Shown piece by piece: positions 1 to 7,373 of a stretch of DNA of 12,551 nucleotides; the stretch's first letter is position 1, and every line of letters begins with the position of its first letter. A model generated the notes under the pieces. It worked only from the letters and a program-made list of their open reading frames with translations, searched no databases and was not told where the DNA came from. The stretch is from Bacteroidota bacterium. GTDB taxonomy: Bacteria; Bacteroidota; Bacteroidia; Flavobacteriales_D; Crocinitomicaceae. Location: assembly GCA_016866375.1 (NCBI GenBank), contig VGMK01000043.1:1-12551 (forward strand), written 5' to 3'. The position numbers were made by a program, and so were the translations under genes.

Positions 1-391
1 TCCATTTGGATTTATCGGCGCCAATGAAGTAGTTGTAGTAGGATTCTGTTTTATTTTGCTTTTCAATAATTTCAACCGAATTAGAAGAGGGAAAATTCAG
101 GTGAACCAAAAGTTGTTTCCCGTAAATGATTTCCTCTGCATCTTGAGGTTTAAGGTGTAATTCATTTAATCTGGAATAATCTTGAAGGTGAAACAGAAGT
201 TTGTGTTGTTGAACCCAAATATTTCCTGCCTGAATTTTTGATTTAAAAAGAATGGGGTTGGGCCACTGGCCTTTGTTTTCAATAAAACTCACCTCTCGTT
301 TATTCGTAATAGGGTGTGCATGTTCTTGGGAAAAACAATTATTTACAGCGATAATTGAACCCACGAGAATCAGTAACTTAAAAACAGGCAT
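1..391 (-). CDS. Secreted T9SS-type protein with N-terminal FIENKGQWP module, partial (C-terminus beyond left edge)
   Basis: Read on the minus strand from the ATG at 389-391, the frame stays open for 130 codons to the window edge, so this is the N-terminal part of a longer gene. Residues 1-22 look like a signal peptide: a short basic start, a hydrophobic stretch LLILVGSIIAV, and a likely cut after CFSQ. Residues 36-44 read FIENKGQWP and residues 120-130 read NYFIGADKSKW. Both are hallmarks of the N-terminal domain (DUF7948-like, by memory) of large Bacteroidota secreted proteins that usually carry beta-propeller, PKD or Ig-like repeats and a C-terminal T9SS sorting domain. Those later parts are not visible here. 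The protein is probably exported and surface-attached; its specific role is unknown. A promoter-like -7 element lies 25 bp upstream of the start. The gene is divergent from the flavoprotein gene at 485. Confidence 0.8.
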   Translation of the reverse strand, partial: MPVFKLLILVGSIIAVNNCFSQEHAHPITNKREVSFIENKGQWPNPILFKSKIQAGNIWVQQHKLLFHLQDYSRLNELHLKPQDAEEIIYGKQLLVHLNFPSSNSVEIIEKQNKTESYYNYFIGADKSKW

Positions 392-415
392 TACTCTAAT
401 TTTTACGAAAATAAG

Positions 416-423
416 CAAATATA
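416..423 (-). promoter_or_regulatory. Bacteroidota-type -7 promoter element for the left-edge gene
   Basis: On the minus strand this reads TATATTTG, an exact match to the Bacteroidota sigma-factor -7 consensus TAnnTTTG. It would place transcription start about 18 nt before the ATG at 391. I see no convincing -33 TTG at the usual spacing, so the call rests on the -7 match and its position in the divergent intergenic region 392-484. For the plus-strand gene at 485 the best equivalent is TAATTTTA at 462-469, which misses the final G and is too weak to list separately. Confidence 0.45.
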
Positions 424-484
424 ATGTTAAAATGACCTAATTTTCACTCGAGATAATTACTTAATTTTAGGGTAAAATAGTTTC

Positions 485-1441
485 ATGAAAAATCGAGTTG
501 TCGAACTTTTTAACATACGTTTTCCACTTATTCAAGCCGGGATGATTTGGTGCTCAGGTTGGAAATTGGCTTCGTCCGTTTCAAATGCGGGTGGACTTGG
601 AATCATTGGTTCGGGCTCGATGTACCCTGATGTCTTGGATAAGCAAATCATAAAATGTAAAAAAGCAACCCCAAAGCCTTTTGCTGTAAATATTCCTATG
701 TTGTATCCGGATATTGAAAAACATATTGAAACCATCATCAAACACAAGGTACCCGTTGTCTTTACCTCAGCCGGGAATCCCAAAACATGGACAGATTTTT
801 TGAAGAGGGAGGGAATAATTGTAGTACACGTTGTTTCTAGTGTCAAATTCGCACTAAAGGCACAGGAGGCAGGAGTAGATGCCATAGTGGCGGAAGGATT
901 TGAAGCTGGAGGTCATAACGGCAGAGATGAAACCACAACCATGTGTTTGATTCCAAGAGTTGCAAAAGAAATAAATATACCCCTAATCGCGGCAGGAGGA
1001 ATTGGAACAGGCAGAGCCATGCTTGCCGCAATGAATCTTGGGGCTGACGGGGTTCAAATAGGGAGTCGTTTTGTTGCCTCACACGAATCGAGTGCTCATG
1101 AGTCCTTTAAGCAGCTTGTCATTGGAGCAAATGAAGGAGATACCCTGCTCACTTTAAAAGAACTTACGCCTGTACGGATGTTAAAAAATGAATTTTTCCG
1201 GAGTATTGAAAGAGCCTATGAAAAAAATGCTTCGAGCGAAGAGCTCAAACAAATTTTAGGAAGAGGCAGGGCCAAAAAAGGAATGTTTGAAGGTGATTTA
1301 GAACAGGGAGAACTCGAGATTGGCCAAGTTGCTAGTTTAATAAATGAAATTAAACCTGCAGCAGAGATTGTTTCTGAAATTCTCAAAGAATATGAATTGG
1401 CTCGCGCAGAACAAGCCAGTGTAAAATTTACATTTTCATGA
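485..1441 (+). CDS. FabK-like / nitronate monooxygenase family FMN-dependent flavoprotein
   Basis: A 318-aa TIM-barrel flavoprotein of the 2-nitropropane dioxygenase / enoyl-ACP reductase II superfamily, probably cytoplasmic. Visible motifs, in order: QAGMIWCSGW (18-27); SNAGGLGIIGSG (33-44), typical of FMN binding; EGFEAGGH (137-144), whose His144 matches the catalytic-region His of FabK; AAGGIGTGRAM (169-179) and GADGVQIGSRF (186-196), the phosphate-binding strands; and EGDLEQGELEIGQ (269-281) followed by KPAAEI. This C-terminal block resembles FabK (EGDVENGSxxxGQ), so reduction of enoyl-ACP or another unsaturated acyl substrate is possible. Members of this family are, however, routinely annotated as nitronate monooxygenase (oxidising alkyl nitronates with O2), and motifs alone do not separate the two. 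Length matches both. There is no clear Shine-Dalgarno upstream of the ATG. Its TGA overlaps the next gene's ATG (ATGA at 1438-1441), suggesting translational coupling with the M16 peptidase. Confidence 0.85.
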   Translation: MKNRVVELFNIRFPLIQAGMIWCSGWKLASSVSNAGGLGIIGSGSMYPDVLDKQIIKCKKATPKPFAVNIPMLYPDIEKHIETIIKHKVPVVFTSAGNPKTWTDFLKREGIIVVHVVSSVKFALKAQEAGVDAIVAEGFEAGGHNGRDETTTMCLIPRVAKEINIPLIAAGGIGTGRAMLAAMNLGADGVQIGSRFVASHESSAHESFKQLVIGANEGDTLLTLKELTPVRMLKNEFFRSIERAYEKNASSEELKQILGRGRAKKGMFEGDLEQGELEIGQVASLINEIKPAAEIVSEILKEYELARAEQASVKFTFS

Positions 1442-2673
1442 TTAATTTTGAACGTTTTAAATTACCCAATGGTTTAAGGGTCTTGCTGCACCGAGACGAA
1501 TCGACGCCTATGGCTGTTGTAAACGTTCTTTATGATGTTGGAGCGAGAGATGAAGATGCGCAAAAAACAGGTTTTGCACACCTGTTTGAACACCTAATGT
1601 TTGGTGGGTCCCGCCACATCCCGGACTTCGATACAGAATTGCAAAAGGCGGGCGGAGAAAATAATGCATTTACAAGTAATGACATAACCAACTATTATGA
1701 TGTTCTGCCCGCACAAAACATTGATACTGCTCTCTGGTTGGAAAGTGATCGCATGTTGTCTTTAGCTTTCACTGCACGGAGTCTTGAGGTTCAAAGAAAT
1801 GTTGTCATTGAAGAATTTAAGCAACGTTATTTGAATCAGCCGTATGGAGACGTTTGGTTGGAACTCAGGCCACTTGCTTTTCGTGTTCACCCATACAAAT
1901 GGGCTACAATTGGCAAAAACATCAAACACATTGAAGATGCATCCATTGAAGATGTAAAATCATTTTTCAAGAAATTTTATTGTCCCTCGAATGCGATTTT
2001 ATGCATTGCTGGTAATTTTGAACCAAACTATTTAAAAGAAAAAGTTACATTTTGGTTTGGAGCGATACCGCCCGGAAAAAAACTTCCCAGAATTATAAAA
2101 GCTGAACCGATTCAAAAAGCATTTAGAGAAAAAACAATTTTAAGAAGGGTTCCCGCAAATGCATTTTATTTTGCATTCAAAATGCCAGAACGAAAAAATC
2201 CAGACTACTATTTAGCCGATATATTGAGTGATATTCTTGGAAGAGAAAAATCATCGCTACTTTTTATTCGGCTGCAGAAAGAACAACAACTCGTAACTGA
2301 AATATCCTGTTATATTCTTGGTTCTCTCGATGCTGGTTTATTACTTATTTCAGGAAAACTTGCGGAAGATTCAACATTTGAAAAATTCGAGAGCTCTTTT
2401 TGGAAAGTTCTCCAAGAATTTATCAAGGGGAAAGTCACAGAAAATGAATTAATCTCTGTAAAAAATAAGCTAAAAACCTCAAAAGCATTTCAAGAACAAG
2501 GTTTATTAAATCGTGCCATGAATTTGAGTTATTTTGAATTATTAGGAGACGCAAATGGAATTAATGAGGAATTTGCTATCTATGATCAAATCGAGGTAAA
2601 ACAAATTCTTTCCTTTGCAAAAAAATGCCTCAGAAAATCAAATTGTTCCTTGTTAAGAGTCAAAAAGAATTAA
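1438..2673 (+). CDS. M16-family zinc peptidase, catalytic subunit
   Basis: A 411-aa M16B-type (mitochondrial processing peptidase / PqqF-like) peptidase. The inverted zinc motif HxxEH is HLFEH at residues 48-52. It is followed by GGENNAFTSNDITNYY (72-87), the usual strand after the active site, and by NVVIEEFKQR (121-130), whose Glu125 or Glu126 should be the third zinc ligand. The C-terminal M16 domain begins near residue 165. In that domain the canonical R/Y substrate-binding pair is replaced (Q280 and T287 in LQKEQQLVT), so this chain keeps the zinc site but lacks the pair that the neighbouring protein has. I see no convincing signal peptide: the N-terminus MINFERFKLPNGLRVLLH goes straight into the first strand, which suggests a cytoplasmic or unusually exported enzyme. 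The substrate is unknown. The gene overlaps the flavoprotein gene by 4 bp and is separated from its partner by a single base. Confidence 0.9.
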   Translation: MINFERFKLPNGLRVLLHRDESTPMAVVNVLYDVGARDEDAQKTGFAHLFEHLMFGGSRHIPDFDTELQKAGGENNAFTSNDITNYYDVLPAQNIDTALWLESDRMLSLAFTARSLEVQRNVVIEEFKQRYLNQPYGDVWLELRPLAFRVHPYKWATIGKNIKHIEDASIEDVKSFFKKFYCPSNAILCIAGNFEPNYLKEKVTFWFGAIPPGKKLPRIIKAEPIQKAFREKTILRRVPANAFYFAFKMPERKNPDYYLADILSDILGREKSSLLFIRLQKEQQLVTEISCYILGSLDAGLLLISGKLAEDSTFEKFESSFWKVLQEFIKGKVTENELISVKNKLKTSKAFQEQGLLNRAMNLSYFELLGDANGINEEFAIYDQIEVKQILSFAKKCLRKSNCSLLRVKKN

Positions 2674-2674
2674 A

Positions 2675-3964
2675 ATGGTAGAAGAGAATAAGGTTCCTAA
2701 TTTTTACGTTTCAAATCGAAACATCTCGCCTACCATAGCTGAAGACTTTCAGATTAAGTTTGAGGCTCCAATTTCTATTAAATTGGGGAATTATTGCAAC
2801 GCATTCTGGGTGAAAAATGTTCCAAATGAGACATCCAGAATTGATTTATATTTCGATGCAGGAAGCATATACACCCAGCCAATCGTTGCCTCACTAGCAG
2901 CATCCATGCTTCTTACCGGGAATAAAAAATTTTCCTCAAAGCAAATTCATGAAAAATTGGATTTTTATGGCGCTTATTACGACGTTGAAGTAACGCATTT
3001 TCATTGCATTGTGCAGCTTTATGCATTAAGAGAGAATTTGGTTAATGTGATTAGAATATTCATCGAGGCATTATTTAGTATGGGATGTCTGGAGAACGAA
3101 TTGAAGCTTATTTCAGATGAAAAAAAACAAAAGCTTTCCATAAATTTAGAGCGCACCGGCATCATTGCACAGCGCAATTTCCAGGAGCTTATCTTTGACG
3201 GAACTCAACTGAGCAGATTAATTAAAACAGCAGATTTTAAAAACATTAAGATCGATCAAATAGAAAAGTTTTTCAAAGCGCACTTTCTCAAAGGCTTATC
3301 AAGAATACACGTCATTGGTGCCATAAGTGACACTGAATTCAATACAATTAACGAATTGTTGGAGCCCTTATTTGCGAAAAAAAGAAAAAAAATTGTTAGT
3401 AATTTTTGCAATAAAAAAGTAAGTATTCACATTCCCAAAAAAGACGCCCTTCAAACCGCCATTCGCATCGGTAAAATTTGTATCAACAAAAAACACTCAG
3501 ATTTTATCGGCTTTTCGATTTTATGTACCATTTTAGGAGATTATTTTGGCAGCAGACTAATGAAAAATATCCGAGAGGATAAAGGTTACACCTACGGAAT
3601 TGGTTGTATTATTCAGGAGCTTGATGACACTGGTGTCTTCATTATTTTAACGGAGGTAGGAGTCGATCAACGAGATCTTACACTTCAAGAGATAAAAAAA
3701 GAAATCAACATTCTTCAAAATGAACTTATTCCAGCGGAAGAATTAAAACTTGTTAAGAATTATTTAATCGGTCAAGCGCTTAAAGCTGCTGATGGGCCGT
3801 ATGCTCAATTCGACCTATTTGTTGGGGTAGATTTATTTAATTTAGATTTGGAATATTACGAGCGATACCTTACAAGATTGAAAAATATCTCCTCCGAAGA
3901 ACTACAAGCACTGGCATTAAAATATTTGTCTTGGGACGATTTTTCCATTGTAACAGCAGGTTAG
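2675..3964 (+). CDS. M16-family peptidase homologue, non-catalytic R/Y subunit
   Basis: A 429-aa M16 homologue one base downstream of the catalytic M16 gene, so surely co-transcribed. Where the partner has HxxEH, this protein reads SLAAS (residues 73-77, just before MLLTGN), so all three zinc-site residues are gone and it cannot be an active zinc peptidase alone. It keeps the glycine-rich block FGSRLMKNIREDKGYTYG (291-308), in which R300 and Y307 form the R/Y pair that in characterised two-gene M16B enzymes holds the substrate against the zinc subunit. Together the two chains would make one clam-shell heterodimer. Residues 1-35 precede the first conserved strand and carry no obvious signal peptide. 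It is followed by a 58-bp gap before the next gene, with no clear intrinsic terminator. Confidence 0.88.
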   Translation: MVEENKVPNFYVSNRNISPTIAEDFQIKFEAPISIKLGNYCNAFWVKNVPNETSRIDLYFDAGSIYTQPIVASLAASMLLTGNKKFSSKQIHEKLDFYGAYYDVEVTHFHCIVQLYALRENLVNVIRIFIEALFSMGCLENELKLISDEKKQKLSINLERTGIIAQRNFQELIFDGTQLSRLIKTADFKNIKIDQIEKFFKAHFLKGLSRIHVIGAISDTEFNTINELLEPLFAKKRKKIVSNFCNKKVSIHIPKKDALQTAIRIGKICINKKHSDFIGFSILCTILGDYFGSRLMKNIREDKGYTYGIGCIIQELDDTGVFIILTEVGVDQRDLTLQEIKKEINILQNELIPAEELKLVKNYLIGQALKAADGPYAQFDLFVGVDLFNLDLEYYERYLTRLKNISSEELQALALKYLSWDDFSIVTAG

Positions 3965-3988
3965 CAACTTAATACTCCTTTTTTCGTT

Positions 3989-4005
3989 ATAATACTTTGT
4001 ATTAT
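3989..4005. repeat. Perfect inverted repeat ATAATAC-TTT-GTATTAT
   Basis: Two 7-bp arms with a 3-nt spacer lie in the 58-bp gap between the M16 pair and the large secreted protein, 17 bp before the latter's ATG. All arm bases but one pair are A/T, and no U-tract follows, so it is a poor intrinsic terminator. It could be an operator for a dimeric regulator. It also overlaps TACTTTG (3993-3999), which resembles the Bacteroidota -7 element with one base missing, so a promoter-operator overlap is possible. A chance palindrome in AT-rich DNA is also possible. Confidence 0.35.
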
Positions 4006-4022
4006 GTTCCGTTAATTAAGTA

Positions 4023-7000
4023 ATGAGTAAAAAGCTATTATTTGTCCTTTTACTATTGGTCATACTTCCAAATATCCGTGCAAGTCATGTGATGGGTGGA
4101 GAAATCACTTACACCTGCATTGGAAATAACACATTTATTTTTGAATTAGTTTTCTACAGGGATTGTAACGGTGCAGAGGTGAATGTTGTTGCAGAAGATA
4201 TCAAAGTTTGGAACCATCCCACACTTCAAAACATAAGCTTGCCCTTTCTTACCAGAGTCGATATATCGCCACTTTGCACGCTAGTTCCTGGTGGGCCTCC
4301 TCCGTTCGATTGCGGATCAGGAAGTGCTGCAGGCAATGGAATTGGAGCCATTGAAAAAGTTATTTATAAAAGTTCACCTATTCAAATAAACGGTACTCCA
4401 CCGGCCCAAGGGTGGATATTTACCTATGAGAATTTTTCCCGCAGTGGAGCCATCACGAACATGGTCAATCCATCCTCCTATGGAATTACCTTGGCAGCAA
4501 AAATGTATGCAATACCGGGTTTCAACGGATCAGGATGTAGCGATTCTTCTCCCCGTTTTCTTCAAGAGCCAAATTTTGTAAGTTGTGCAGCTTCCCCATA
4601 TGTTTACAATATGAATGCGGTTGATCCAGATTTAGATTCACTATCTTTTTCATTGGGCATACCTTTCAACCATTTCCCAGGAGCAACGGCTTACAATCCT
4701 CCGACTTCCCCAATTCCCGTTCCTTTTGAAACAGGATTTTCGTATACCAATCCAACACCAAGTAATACCATCAACCCATTAAATATCGGAGCTACCGTTA
4801 ATTCTAACAATGGTGAATTGTCGTTTACAAGTTATACAACAGGTACTTACGTGGTAAAAATTTGTGTAAAATCTTTTCGGTCTGGTGTTTTAATTTCGGA
4901 GGTAGAACGAGAAATGCAGTTGATTGTAAACGGTTGTACGCAGGCAAACAATGCCCCTCTAATAAACCCTCCATTTTCAGGAGGTTCCTACGACATTTCA
5001 GTTACAGCAGGCACGCTCGTAAATTTTAGTTTAAACGCTGTAGATGATGATTTACTGCAAAATGAAAATCCGCAAAATCTTGTATTAATTGCAAGCGGTC
5101 CAATGTTCGGCAATGGGTTTAATACAAATACAGGATGTGCTATTGAACCTTGTGCGCAGTTAAACTCAACTTTACCCGTTATTTCACCTCAAAACGTAAC
5201 CGCCAATTTCAGTTGGCAAACCGACTGTAATCATCTGGTAAATCAATATGGAAATGAGGCTGATGTGGTTCCTTACAATTTTGTATTTCGAGTTCAAGAC
5301 GATTTTTGTCAGGTTCCCAAGGTGAGTTATGCGACGGTTACCATCAACGTAGTAAATCCTGGAGTGCTTCCTCCCACTTCAATTAGCTGCATCCAAACAG
5401 CTCTAAATGGGGATTTAACCATTAATTGGAATTCTTCCATTAATCCCACCAACACATTCTCATCTTATCGCTTAAGGTCTCTGCAAGGTTTGGACATTAC
5501 CATTCCGGATATTTCGACAACTTCTTACACCATTCCAGCTGTTAATGCAGCTCATGACTTTTACATTGGGGTGCAATCCGGATGTAATGGGAATGTTGTA
5601 AAATATGCTGATACCCTAAAAAACATTCATTTGGTATTGACAAATCCAGGTAATGGAACCGCGATTCTTCAATGGAATACACCAAGTATTGCACAAGGAC
5701 CGAATATGAATAATTTCGTTCATATTTACCGCGAATATCCAATAAATAATTTCGAATTAATAGACAGTGTCCCTTACACCACAATGCAATATAAAGACAC
5801 CATAGATATTTGTTCAGATGTAATTGGTTACCATTTAGTATTGCCAAATTCACCATGTCCTTATACCTCAAATCATGCATATGACACGTTCGAGGATATG
5901 ATTACCCCAGATATTCCGATTATTTTAAGTGCAGGTGCTGATACAACACAAGATGGTAATGTGCTGATCACTTGGAATCAGAATGGTCAACCTGATACTT
6001 ACGGCTATGTCATCTACACTTTTGACCAAAATGGTTTTCTTTACGAATTAGATACCGTATGGGGGTGGCAAAATACGAGCTATTCGTATACGGAGAATTT
6101 GACCAACGGACCATTCACATACTCTGTAGCTGCATTTGATTCCTGCACAACTAACTCATTCCCAATTACGTTTCAAACTTCGGCTAAAGCAAGTTTAAAT
6201 GTCACCATGTTACTGACTGAGCAAATTCAAATGTGTGAAAAAATAATAAATTTTTCCTGGACCCCTTACGTTGGGCGTATTGTTGACAATTATATACTTT
6301 GGAAAAAGCAAAATGACAGCTGGGAAAACATTCTTTCAACTACGGAAACATCAGCCACTGTTGACGTTGAAAATGGAGAAAGTTATTGCTTTTTTGTTGA
6401 GGCCAAATTTAACGATGGATTTGGCGCTTTTTCGTCGCCATCTTGTTTCGTAGTGCCATCCCCTGGCCAACCGAGTTATCACTATTTCAAATTGGCCACT
6501 GTCGAAGGAGATAACGTAGTACTCACGAATTACATCGATGCGTCTGTTGGCGTGCAATCCATTGTCTTTGAAAGGAGGCAAGCGGCTGGTGGAGCGTTTG
6601 AGTTTCTTACGACAGTACCCGTAACCAACAATTTTACAACTTTTACAGATGATACTAAATTAGTAAATGAAACTTCTCTCGAGTATCAGACAAAATATAT
6701 CGACAGTTGTGGTTTTTTCTCTGCAACCTATGCCAACATCAATAGAACAATTCATGCTACCGGAATTTCAAATGAATATGATTTAATCAATTCAATTCAG
6801 TGGAACCGGTATGAAGGTTTCAATGCAGGAGTGTCTCATTACCTCGTGTATCGGTCGTTAAACGGTAGTTTTTCAGAAGCCCCAATAGCCTCGATACCGA
6901 ATTCGGATAATAATCAAGAAATATTTTCATATACGGACGCAGTGGACAGTTTAATTTCCAACACAGAATCGGCAGACATATCTGAATACACCAATGGGGC

Positions 7001-7373
7001 CATGTGCTACCGAATAGTTGCCGTTGAAAATACTGGAAATATTTATGGTTTTCAGGATTCAAGTCGGTCAAACGATGTATGTTTAAATTACAAGCCCCTT
7101 GTATTTATTCCAAATGCTTTTACGCCAGGTGGCTTGAATCCTATCTTCATACCAGTTATTACGAATGTTTCAGAATTAAATTATTCATTTCAAATCTTAA
7201 ATCGGTGGGGTGATTCATTTTTTCAAACCAATAGTATTCTGGAGGGATGGGATGGAAAGATTGCTGCCACAGGAAGAGATGCAAGCAATGATACCTACAT
7301 CTATAGAATAATATACGAGGATCAAAATGGGAATACCCACACGAAAAAGGGCACGGTAAGTCTTGTTAGGTAA
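4023..7373 (+). CDS. Large multidomain secreted protein with type B T9SS C-terminal sorting domain
   Basis: An 1116-aa exported protein. Residues 1-20 are a signal peptide (two Lys, then LLFVLLLLVILPN, cut likely after IRA). Residues 21-305 are the Bacteroidota domain that begins SHVMGGEITYTCIGNN and contains FYRDCNG (44-50); it is common at the N-terminus of large surface proteins. Residues about 306-447 form a cadherin/Ig-like region (VNFSLNAVDDD, NFSWQTDC, FVFRVQDDFC). About six fibronectin-III-like beta-sandwich units follow, starting near 448, 535, 630, 721, 816 and 905, with recurring LxINW / ILQW / VLITW and SYxL, YxxY patterns. Residues 1028-1116 are the gliding-motility-associated C-terminal domain: FIPNAFTPGG, FQILNRWGDSFF, EGWDG, DTYIYRIIYED, KKGTVSLVR. 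The protein should cross the outer membrane by T9SS and act at the surface, perhaps in adhesion or motility. The usual NGDGxND after the FTP is replaced by GGLNPIF. Its TAA overlaps the glycosyltransferase start by one base. Confidence 0.88.
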   Translation: MSKKLLFVLLLLVILPNIRASHVMGGEITYTCIGNNTFIFELVFYRDCNGAEVNVVAEDIKVWNHPTLQNISLPFLTRVDISPLCTLVPGGPPPFDCGSGSAAGNGIGAIEKVIYKSSPIQINGTPPAQGWIFTYENFSRSGAITNMVNPSSYGITLAAKMYAIPGFNGSGCSDSSPRFLQEPNFVSCAASPYVYNMNAVDPDLDSLSFSLGIPFNHFPGATAYNPPTSPIPVPFETGFSYTNPTPSNTINPLNIGATVNSNNGELSFTSYTTGTYVVKICVKSFRSGVLISEVEREMQLIVNGCTQANNAPLINPPFSGGSYDISVTAGTLVNFSLNAVDDDLLQNENPQNLVLIASGPMFGNGFNTNTGCAIEPCAQLNSTLPVISPQNVTANFSWQTDCNHLVNQYGNEADVVPYNFVFRVQDDFCQVPKVSYATVTINVVNPGVLPPTSISCIQTALNGDLTINWNSSINPTNTFSSYRLRSLQGLDITIPDISTTSYTIPAVNAAHDFYIGVQSGCNGNVVKYADTLKNIHLVLTNPGNGTAILQWNTPSIAQGPNMNNFVHIYREYPINNFELIDSVPYTTMQYKDTIDICSDVIGYHLVLPNSPCPYTSNHAYDTFEDMITPDIPIILSAGADTTQDGNVLITWNQNGQPDTYGYVIYTFDQNGFLYELDTVWGWQNTSYSYTENLTNGPFTYSVAAFDSCTTNSFPITFQTSAKASLNVTMLLTEQIQMCEKIINFSWTPYVGRIVDNYILWKKQNDSWENILSTTETSATVDVENGESYCFFVEAKFNDGFGAFSSPSCFVVPSPGQPSYHYFKLATVEGDNVVLTNYIDASVGVQSIVFERRQAAGGAFEFLTTVPVTNNFTTFTDDTKLVNETSLEYQTKYIDSCGFFSATYANINRTIHATGISNEYDLINSIQWNRYEGFNAGVSHYLVYRSLNGSFSEAPIASIPNSDNNQEIFSYTDAVDSLISNTESADISEYTNGAMCYRIVAVENTGNIYGFQDSSRSNDVCLNYKPLVFIPNAFTPGGLNPIFIPVITNVSELNYSFQILNRWGDSFFQTNSILEGWDGKIAATGRDASNDTYIYRIIYEDQNGNTHTKKGTVSLVR

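Noticed and set aside
252..440. Plus-strand 62-codon ORF near the left edge
   Set aside because: It lies antisense to the FIENKGQWP protein gene, whose signal peptide and motifs are clear, and it shows no recognisable features.
532..1082. Two minus-strand ORFs (117 and 79 codons)
   Set aside because: Both are antisense shadows of the FabK-like gene, with no start context or domain signal.
3376..3392. Long A-rich run in the second M16 gene as a programmed frameshift site
   Set aside because: The zero frame continues into conserved M16 sequence on both sides, and neither alternative frame gives a sensible product.
2675..3964. Second M16 gene as a decayed pseudogene
   Set aside because: Only the zinc residues are replaced; the frame is full length and the R/Y block is well kept, which fits a functional non-catalytic partner.
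5542..7071. Minus-strand ORFs and a plus-strand alternative-frame ORF inside the large secreted protein
   Set aside because: The host frame is continuous with coherent domains from signal peptide to sorting domain; the others lack any motif.
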